DNA of 64,000 bases from Undibacterium paludis (GTDB lineage: Bacteria > Pseudomonadota > Gammaproteobacteria > Burkholderiales > Burkholderiaceae_D), in the NCBI RefSeq assembly GCF_022568815.1, contig NZ_JAKZHX010000003.1, positions 309,579 to 373,578 of the forward strand, written 5' to 3'. Positions 58,439-64,000 of this stretch are shown in pieces. The notes under the pieces are model-generated. The model saw only the letters and a list, made by a program, of their open reading frames with translations. It did not search any database and was not told the origin of the DNA. Every line of letters begins with the position of its first letter. The stretch's first letter is position 1. A program made the position numbers and the translations under genes.

Positions 58439-59515
58439 TCAATTCTCACTATCAAAATCAAGGGTCAAGGTATCACTGACAGGAAAGCTTTGGCATGTCA
58501 GTACAAATCCGCGTGCTATTTCATAGTCTTCAAGCGCGTAATTCCTGTCCATATCAACCTTGCCTTCAATGATCTTGCAGCGGCATGTGGAACAAACGCC
58601 ACCCTTACAAGAATAACGCATGTCATGGCCAAGCTTCAATGCAGCATCGAGCACTGACTCCCTGTCTTTTTCCATCTCGAAGTGAGTGTGATGACCATCC
58701 ATGATCACCGTTACGGCACAACTGGCTTTGCCCGGCAAAGGCTTGGCACTGGCAACATGCTTATGCGCTGGTATGCTGGCGGCAAATAGCTCGACTTTGA
58801 TCTTGTCCCTGGACATGCCATTTTTTTGCAACGAAGCACTGACTGCGTGCATCATGTCTTCCGGTCCACAGATAAAGGCAGCATCAAAGTCAGAAACAGC
58901 GATCCATTTATCAAACAGGTCATTACATTTATCTTCAGTAATGCGGCCATTGAACAAGGCGATATCCTGCTGCTCACGGCTCATGATGTAGATCAGGTTC
59001 AATCGTTGCAAGAAGCTGTCTTTGAGTGCAGCCAGTTCTTCCTTGAACATGACAGCAGAAGAGGCGCGGTTGCCATAGACCAGGGTAAACCGACTATGCG
59101 GCTCGCTCAATAAGGTGGTCTTGATGATGGACAAAATTGGTGTAATGCCGCTACCGGCGGTAAACGCGAGGTAATGATGTTTCTGCTCCGCGGCCAGCGG
59201 CAAGTTGAAATGCCCCATGGGAGGCATGACATCAATACTCATGCCCGCACTTAGCCCTTCATGTACCCAGTTGGAAAATACTCCTCCCTGCACGCGCTTG
59301 ACTGCCACACGCAATTGCGCATCCTGTACTGCCGCACAAATCGAATAAGAACGCCTGACATCCTGCCCGTCTATCTGCGCCCGCAGAGTCAGATGCTGCC
59401 CTTCTTTATACAAAAACTGTGGCCTCAAATCAGCAGGAACTGAAAAACTGAGCACCAGTGCATCACGAGTCTCGGGCCGGATATCGCTGACGGTCAGTGG
59501 ATAAAACTTGCTCAT
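58439..59515 (-). CDS. paaE: Phenylacetyl-CoA epoxidase reductase subunit PaaE
   Basis: Flavin and [2Fe-2S] reductase that passes electrons from NADPH to the PaaABC(D) oxygenase. It has 358 residues: an FAD-binding barrel (about 1-105; RRSYSICAA), an NAD(P) domain (about 110-235; AGSGITPILSIIKTTL and CGPEDMM), and a C-terminal plant-type ferredoxin domain (about 268-358) with CKGGVCSTCRC and a further Cys in FVLTCQSFP. Confidence 0.96.
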   Translation of the reverse strand: MSKFYPLTVSDIRPETRDALVLSFSVPADLRPQFLYKEGQHLTLRAQIDGQDVRRSYSICAAVQDAQLRVAVKRVQGGVFSNWVHEGLSAGMSIDVMPPMGHFNLPLAAEQKHHYLAFTAGSGITPILSIIKTTLLSEPHSRFTLVYGNRASSAVMFKEELAALKDSFLQRLNLIYIMSREQQDIALFNGRITEDKCNDLFDKWIAVSDFDAAFICGPEDMMHAVSASLQKNGMSRDKIKVELFAASIPAHKHVASAKPLPGKASCAVTVIMDGHHTHFEMEKDRESVLDAALKLGHDMRYSCKGGVCSTCRCKIIEGKVDMDRNYALEDYEIARGFVLTCQSFPVSDTLTLDFDSEN

Positions 59516-59561
59516 GCGTTTATTCTCCAGGCGGATTATTTATATTCTTAATGCGAAATTC

Positions 59562-60098
59562 TTAATGCGGCTTGAAATAGTCAAACGGTTCCAGACAAGA
59601 GCGGCATTTATATAGCGCCTTGCAGGACGTGGAACCAAACTGGCTGACCAGTTGCGTCTGATCTGAACCGCATTGCGGGCACACAATGGCAATATCGTCC
59701 TGCCTGGGCCGCAGAATAGCGCTGATATCGATGACCTGCTGTTGCGGAGGGGCGATACCGTAGTCACGGAGTTTCCGCTTGCCCTCCGCTGTCATCCAGT
59801 CGGTGCTCCAGGCTGGCGACAACTGGTAAATGACGTGGACAGCGTGCAGGCCATGCGTCCGCAATTGCGCACGGATTTCCTGCTCGATGACGTCCATTGC
59901 CGGGCACCCGGAATAGGTAGGCGTAATCGTGATCGCACATTGCGCTTGTTTACCCTGCTTGGGTGTCAGCAGTTCCACTTTTCGGACTATTCCCAGGTCC
60001 GTCACCGATATGACAGGTATCTCAGGATCATTGACCTCACCCAGCCACTGCCAGATTTGTTCAGGAGTAGCAGCAATCTCATCAGACAAACTTACCAT
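59562..60098 (-). CDS. paaD: Phenylacetyl-CoA epoxidase assembly subunit PaaD
   Basis: Small protein of 178 residues. The MIP18/DUF59-like domain (about 8-110) has DPEIPVISVTDLGIV and TPTYSGCPAMDVIEQEI. The C-terminal part carries CPQCGSDQ and CKALYKCRSC, which suggests a metal centre. PaaD is thought to help iron-centre assembly in the epoxidase. Its start overlaps the paaC end by 7 nt. Confidence 0.95.
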   Translation of the reverse strand: MVSLSDEIAATPEQIWQWLGEVNDPEIPVISVTDLGIVRKVELLTPKQGKQAQCAITITPTYSGCPAMDVIEQEIRAQLRTHGLHAVHVIYQLSPAWSTDWMTAEGKRKLRDYGIAPPQQQVIDISAILRPRQDDIAIVCPQCGSDQTQLVSQFGSTSCKALYKCRSCLEPFDYFKPH

Positions 60099-60847
60099 TG
60101 CGCCCCCGGGTAGGCACGCTGCAAAAACTGCATCTCGGCCAGAAGATATCCCATATGTTCTGTATGCACTCCCTGTTTGCCACCTTTGTGCATCCAGCTA
60201 TTGGCATCGGGCAAACGCAAGGTAGCATCAGCCGCAACGCTTGCCACATGCGCCACCCATGCCTGCCTGATCATAGCCAGATCAGGCGCAATACCCGCAC
60301 CATGCATGGCCAGGTCAAGCTCATCAGCAACCGACATTTCACCTGTAAAACGCCAGAGCTCATCGAGTGCAGCCTGCATCAGTTGATGACTCAAGTCGCT
60401 ACCATCGCCAAGACGGACCAGCAGGTCGCTGCTGCGGCGCAGATGGTACGTGACCTCTTTCAATGATTTGGCAGCAATAGCTGCAATGCGCTCATCACCG
60501 GAAGCGCACAAGGCTTGCAGATAGTGGTAATGCCATGCATCAAACAGAAACTGCCGTGTCATGGTGTCTGCATAGTTGCCGTTTGGTTGTTCCAGCAGCA
60601 GAAAATTATGAAACTGGTGAGCATCACGCAAAAAAGCCAGGTCATCTTCAGTACGCCCCTTGCCCTCAAGTTCAGCGGCATAGGCATACCACAACCTGGC
60701 CTGGCCTATCAGGTCCAGGGCCACATTGGTCAGGGCCATATCCTCTTCCAAAGCAGGGCCCTTGCCACACCATTGCGACAGGCGCTGACTCAGGATCAGC
60801 GCATTGTCTGCCAAACGTAAAACATAATTGAACTTATCATCTGACAT
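60092..60847 (-). CDS. paaC: Phenylacetyl-CoA epoxidase structural subunit PaaC
   Basis: Ferritin-like structural subunit that forms the heterodimer with PaaA. It has 251 residues, all helical. YVLRLADNALILSQRLSQWCGKGP at the start, DLIGQARLWYAYAAELEGKG and KEVTYHLRRSSDLLVRLGDG are family signatures. It overlaps paaD and begins 43 nt after paaB. Confidence 0.95.
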   Translation of the reverse strand: MSDDKFNYVLRLADNALILSQRLSQWCGKGPALEEDMALTNVALDLIGQARLWYAYAAELEGKGRTEDDLAFLRDAHQFHNFLLLEQPNGNYADTMTRQFLFDAWHYHYLQALCASGDERIAAIAAKSLKEVTYHLRRSSDLLVRLGDGSDLSHQLMQAALDELWRFTGEMSVADELDLAMHGAGIAPDLAMIRQAWVAHVASVAADATLRLPDANSWMHKGGKQGVHTEHMGYLLAEMQFLQRAYPGAQW

Positions 60848-60890
60848 GTCAATTCTCCGTACAGAAATTGGGTAAGCAGCGGGACATTAT

Positions 60891-61175
60891 TCAGAGATTC
60901 TTGACTTCTTCCGGCATGGGGAAAAAAGTCGGATGACGGTACACCTTGCTGTCTGAAGGTTCAAACAAAGCCTCCTTGTCACCAGGACTGCTGGCAAAAA
61001 TGTCACCGGCGCGTGCCACCCAGATGCTTACACCTTCATTACGACGGGTATACACATCACGTGCATGATTGATCGCCATTTCGGCATCAGGTGCGTGCAA
61101 GCTACCGACGTGCTTGTGCGCCAGACCATGCTGACTGCGGATGAAAACTTCCCATAATGGCCATTCTTTACTCAT
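60891..61175 (-). CDS. paaB: Phenylacetyl-CoA epoxidase subunit PaaB
   Basis: Small subunit of 94 residues that bridges PaaAC units in the oxygenase. The N-terminal WPLWEVFIRSQHGLAHKHVGSL and the VYTRRNEGVSIWVARAGDI segment are diagnostic. It lies 26 nt after paaA. Confidence 0.97.
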   Translation of the reverse strand: MSKEWPLWEVFIRSQHGLAHKHVGSLHAPDAEMAINHARDVYTRRNEGVSIWVARAGDIFASSPGDKEALFEPSDSKVYRHPTFFPMPEEVKNL

Positions 61176-61201
61176 GATTTCTCTCCACTATTTTTTGCAT
61201 C

Positions 61202-62197
61202 TCATGCCCGGACAGGTTGTTTTTTCTGCTCATGCTTGTCTGCATGTGCCTGCAGAGCATCGCGAAACCAGGCGCCATCTTCATAAGCCTTGACGCGTGT
61301 GCGCAGACGTTCACGATTACAAGGCCCATTCCCCTTCAGGACTTGATAAAACTCGTCCCAATCAATTTCGCCAAAATCGTAATGACCACGCTCTTCATTC
61401 CACTTGATTGCAGGGTCAGGTAATTCCAGTCCAAGATATTCAATTTGCGGCACAGTCTGATCGACCATGCGCTGACGCAATTCATCATTGGAAAATAATT
61501 TGATGCGCCATTGCGCCGATTGTGCGCTATTGACTGAAGCAGCATCCGAGGGGCCAAACATCATCAGCGCTGGCCACCAGTAGCGATTCAAGGCATCCTG
61601 GGCCATGGCTTTTTGCTCTGCCGTACCGCGGCAAAGCGTCATCATGATGTCGTAACCCTGACGTGCATGGAAAGACTCCTCCTTGCAGACACGTATCATG
61701 GCGCGCGCATAAGGGCCGTAAGAGCAACGACACAGGGGAATCTGGTTGATGATGGCAGAGCCGTCAACCAGCCAGCCGATTGCCCCCATATCTGCCCAGC
61801 TCAGTGTCGGGTAATTGAAAATACTCGAATACTTTGCTTTGCCGCTGTGCAAATCGGCCAATAAGCTGTCGCGCGACACACCCAGGGTTTCTGCTGCGCT
61901 GTAAAGATAAAGTCCATGACCTGCCTCATCCTGGATTTTTGCCAACAAGATGGATTTACGTTTCAGGGTGGGCGCACGTGTTACCCAGTTGCCTTCAGGC
62001 AATTGGCCAACGATCTCTGAATGCGCATGTTGGGAAATCTGCCTGATCAGGGTTTTCCTGTAAGCATCCGGCATCCAGTCCTTGGCTTCAATCTTGACAC
62101 CGGCATCTATCCTTTCCTGGAAAATGCGCTCTGCTTCAGTCAACTCCTCTGTCGTCTTAATCCGGGTCAGTCCGGTTTCTACCAACTGTGCGTACAT
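61202..62197 (-). CDS. paaA: Phenylacetyl-CoA epoxidase catalytic subunit PaaA
   Basis: Di-iron oxygenase subunit that epoxidises the aromatic ring of phenylacetyl-CoA. It has 331 residues with two ExxH metal-binding helices: [13 protein letters not shown] and [15 protein letters not shown] strong AAGGAG lies about 8 nt before the ATG. It is the first gene of the operon, with a promoter at 62265-62293 overlapped by a PaaX-type inverted repeat. Confidence 0.97.
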   Translation of the reverse strand: MYAQLVETGLTRIKTTEELTEAERIFQERIDAGVKIEAKDWMPDAYRKTLIRQISQHAHSEIVGQLPEGNWVTRAPTLKRKSILLAKIQDEAGHGLYLYSAAETLGVSRDSLLADLHSGKAKYSSIFNYPTLSWADMGAIGWLVDGSAIINQIPLCRCSYGPYARAMIRVCKEESFHARQGYDIMMTLCRGTAEQKAMAQDALNRYWWPALMMFGPSDAASVNSAQSAQWRIKLFSNDELRQRMVDQTVPQIEYLGLELPDPAIKWNEERGHYDFGEIDWDEFYQVLKGNGPCNRERLRTRVKAYEDGAWFRDALQAHADKHEQKKQPVRA

Positions 62198-62264
62198 GAG
62201 AAAACTCCTTCGTCCCTGATCATAGGGAATGGAATACTGGTTTGCGATTGATCTGCATCAATAA

Positions 62265-62293
62265 ATAATATGATACAGTTTTTTATAAAACAA
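62265..62293 (-). promoter_or_regulatory. paaA: Sigma-70 promoter of paaA
   Basis: On the minus strand TTGTTT (62288-62293), 17-nt spacer and TATTAT (62265-62270), about 70 nt before the paaA start. Confidence 0.6.
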
Positions 62294-62309
62294 AACATAT
62301 TTTGTATCA
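62271..62309. promoter_or_regulatory. PaaX-type operator in the paaA-paaX intergenic region
   Basis: TGATAC (62271-62276) and GTATCA (62304-62309) form an inverted repeat separated by exactly 27 nt; one more base pair extends each arm inward and one outward. E. coli PaaX recognises TGATTC-N27-GAATCA, so architecture and position (over the paaA spacer and -35) fit a PaaX operator with a changed fifth base. Confidence 0.75.
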
Positions 62310-62399
62310 TTTTAATTTCAAACCAGGCTTTTTATCCCGCGACACATTCACCATAGGTAAAATCTGTCTAACTAGAATATGAGCCAATAATCTCACCGC

Positions 62400-63320
62400 A
62401 TGCCAACTGCCTTAAAAATTCAGGAATGGATAGACCAGCAACTGAAAAGTGACCCGCCAAGGGCGAAATCCCTGGTCATGACAGTTTTTGGCGATGCCAT
62501 CGCCCCACATGGAGGCAGTATCTGGTTAGGTAGCCTGATCTCACTCATGGGCCACTTTGAGATCAGCGACAGACTGGTACGCACCAGTGTTTTCAGGCTG
62601 GCAGAAGAAGGCTGGCTGGAAGCCAGACGTGATGGCCGACGCAGCAGCTATCAACTGGCAGAGTCCAGCTATGCCCGCCTCCAGCATGCCTACAAGCGTG
62701 TCTACGCATCGCAAAATACTGACTGGGATCAACATTGGACCCTGTTGATCATGAATAGTGACGACAATGTTGCGGGCAATAGAGCCAGTTTAAAGAAAGA
62801 ATTATCCTGGGCAGGTTTTCGCATGATCAATACCGGCATCTTTGCACATCCGCAGGCAGACATGACGGTACTGGAAGATATCCTGAAACGTAATGGTCTG
62901 ACAGATCAATTAATAATTTGCAATGCCACTGACAATGAAAAAATCCAGGGACGTCCACTTTCATCATTGATTGCCACACATTGGCAACTCGATGAAGTCA
63001 ATGCCAGTTATCAGCATTTTATAGCGACATTTTCGCCACTGTCGGCTTTGCTTGACAGGTATGAACTGGCTGAGCAAGCTGCTTTTACCATACGCAGTTT
63101 ATTGATACACAGCTTTCGCCGTGCGCAATTGCATGATCCGCATTTACCTCTCAGCTTGAGGCCCGATGACTGGATGGGAGAGCAGGCTTACCTGCTCTGC
63201 CGCCAGCTTTACCAGACTTGCATGGTGCCAGCGGAAGAATTACTTAAAACGGCGCTAGACCAGAACTACAGGTCTGAAGCCTGGCTGCATTTGCGCAAGA
63301 GGTTTGAAATCGCCGCTTGA
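62400..63320 (+). CDS. paaX: Phenylacetate-responsive repressor PaaX
   Basis: Repressor of the paa genes, induced by phenylacetyl-CoA in relatives. It has 306 residues. The N-terminal winged-helix part includes VMTVFGDAIAPHGGSIWLGSLI and VRTSVFRLAEEGWLEARRDGRRS, then the PaaX central and C-terminal domains (YQHFIATFSPL, RSLLIHSFRRAQLHDPHLP). It is divergent from paaA with a 202-base shared regulatory region. The ATG follows AT-rich sequence without a clear Shine-Dalgarno. Confidence 0.95.
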   Translation: MPTALKIQEWIDQQLKSDPPRAKSLVMTVFGDAIAPHGGSIWLGSLISLMGHFEISDRLVRTSVFRLAEEGWLEARRDGRRSSYQLAESSYARLQHAYKRVYASQNTDWDQHWTLLIMNSDDNVAGNRASLKKELSWAGFRMINTGIFAHPQADMTVLEDILKRNGLTDQLIICNATDNEKIQGRPLSSLIATHWQLDEVNASYQHFIATFSPLSALLDRYELAEQAAFTIRSLLIHSFRRAQLHDPHLPLSLRPDDWMGEQAYLLCRQLYQTCMVPAEELLKTALDQNYRSEAWLHLRKRFEIAA

Positions 63321-63347
63321 AAGTCGCCATTCGACAAGCAGCAAAAC

Positions 63348-63548
63348 TTACTTGGCAACATCGGGTAATAGGGGTTTTATTTCGCGTGTGCCATCCCATT
63401 CCAGCCAATCTGCACCAAACAATTCCACTGGATGTGCTGTCCTGTCTGCTCCATTACCACATATAAGTTTATCGGCCGCACAATACTTGTCGCAACCCCA
63501 GCATATACGCTCGGGATTTTTAGGAAGAATAGGAAATTTTTTTGTCAT
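63348..63548 (-). CDS. DUF3079 family small protein
   Basis: Protein of 66 residues from ATG 63546-63548; three codons more are open upstream. It is recognised as DUF3079 by PERICWGCDKYCAADKLICGNG and the following HPVELFGADWLEW. Four to five cysteines in CWGCDKYC...C suggest metal binding. No function is known. It converges with paaX, 27 nt from its stop. Confidence 0.82.
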   Translation of the reverse strand: MTKKFPILPKNPERICWGCDKYCAADKLICGNGADRTAHPVELFGADWLEWDGTREIKPLLPDVAK

Positions 63549-63878
63549 GTGGGCCACAACGCATCTGCATCACAGATTATGCAGCAGAGCTCATGGTTTG
63601 AGTTTTATAACTTCAGGAAACCTGCTTCAGATCAAAACAGTTGATGGCTGCAGGTTGTTAGCGATCAGATTATTGATGTTAGTGTCGGCACACCATGCCC
63701 CATTTCACATGAACGGCATCACGCTTTCCAAGCGTGTATTCCTGGCACATGCCAGACCTTCGACAGGCAGACATATAGCCTGAAGGAAATCACCCATAAA
63801 CCACCTGATTGCAAAAGAGTGCGGGGTTGCGAAGCAGGCTGGCACGGGAGGATCACGATTCACGACCATGGTTGAACG
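63549..63878. other. Region without recognisable gene at the right end
   Basis: About 330 bases with no supported gene, RNA or strong terminator. Frames here are short and lack family resemblance. Confidence 0.5.
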
Positions 63879-64000
63879 ATGAAACAGTGGGGGTACAGTG
63901 AGGATAGCCCTGATCGAGACGAGAGAGCAGAAGGCCAGTCGCGTGATCGTTGCGAGGAGGGTGAATTGGTGAATTGGTTGTTGGAGCTATTGAAATTTTA
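63879..64000 (+). CDS. Possible start of a gene running off the right edge
   Basis: From ATG 63879 the frame is open for 40 codons to the window end, beginning MKQWGYSEDSPDRDERAEG and highly charged. There is no good Shine-Dalgarno and I recognise no family. It may be a real 5' end or chance. Confidence 0.2.
   Translation, partial: MKQWGYSEDSPDRDERAEGQSRDRCEEGELVNWLLELLKF

Overview
The window is a gene-dense chromosomal segment of a betaproteobacterium of order Burkholderiales. It most resembles the Oxalobacteraceae, and the moderate base composition would fit an Undibacterium-like genome; this is an inference from protein flavour and gene order, not a database match. Supporting signs are rnc-DUF4845-lepB-lepA, leuC-entericidin-leuD-leuB-asd-fimV-truA, rpsF-priB-rpsR-rplI-dnaB, clpP-clpX-lon, tsaB-rimI-udg, the hopanoid-type squalene genes hpnC/hpnD/hpnE and a paaABCDE cluster with divergent paaX. 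I saw no rRNA, CRISPR array, prophage or insertion sequence. The content is almost all core genome.

Layout. 1-13.8 kb (all minus): rnc (cut by the edge), DUF4845, lepB, lepA, truA, fimV, asd, leuB, leuD, an entericidin-like lipoprotein, leuC, aroC. 14.1-18.7 kb (plus): a response regulator with DUF3369, degenerate GGDEF and intact EAL domains, then a LytS-type kinase and LytTR regulator pair. 18.8-20.5 kb (minus): a Pit phosphate transporter with its DUF47/PhoU-like partner. 20.7-23.8 kb (minus): dnaB and the rplI-rpsR-priB-rpsF operon. lexA (plus) has two SOS-box-like sites. 24.9-31.1 kb (minus): lon, clpX, clpP, tig and tRNA-Leu. 31.4-35.7 kb (minus): an RND permease and its lipoprotein adaptor.

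36-41.6 kb holds squalene synthesis: hpnC, then a small lipoprotein, an M24 peptidase-like protein and a convergent repeat lipoprotein, then hpnD-hpnE. Next come radA (minus), lplT (plus) and the tightly coupled minus-strand run tsaB-rimI-udg-DUF1853. A thioredoxin-like gene follows, then two identical tRNA-Arg(ACG) genes, each with its own -10 box and terminator. Then come kup and a 943-residue TPR-GAF histidine kinase.

53.9-63.3 kb is a phenylacetate operon, paaABCDE-paaG-paaI-paaK-paaJ-paaY (minus), with divergent paaX. The intergenic region carries an inverted repeat TGATAC-N27-GTATCA over the paaA promoter, matching the architecture of the E. coli PaaX operator. paaZ, paaF and paaH are not in the window. 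The last 450 bases hold a DUF3079 gene and otherwise nothing I recognise.

I found no clearly new multi-gene system. The best leads are local: the udg-DUF1853 coupling, the tRNA-Arg transcription-unit duplication, the inverted-repeat cluster between aroC and leuC, a terminator-like hairpin in the lon leader, and three signalling proteins with unusual or unassigned sensory parts.
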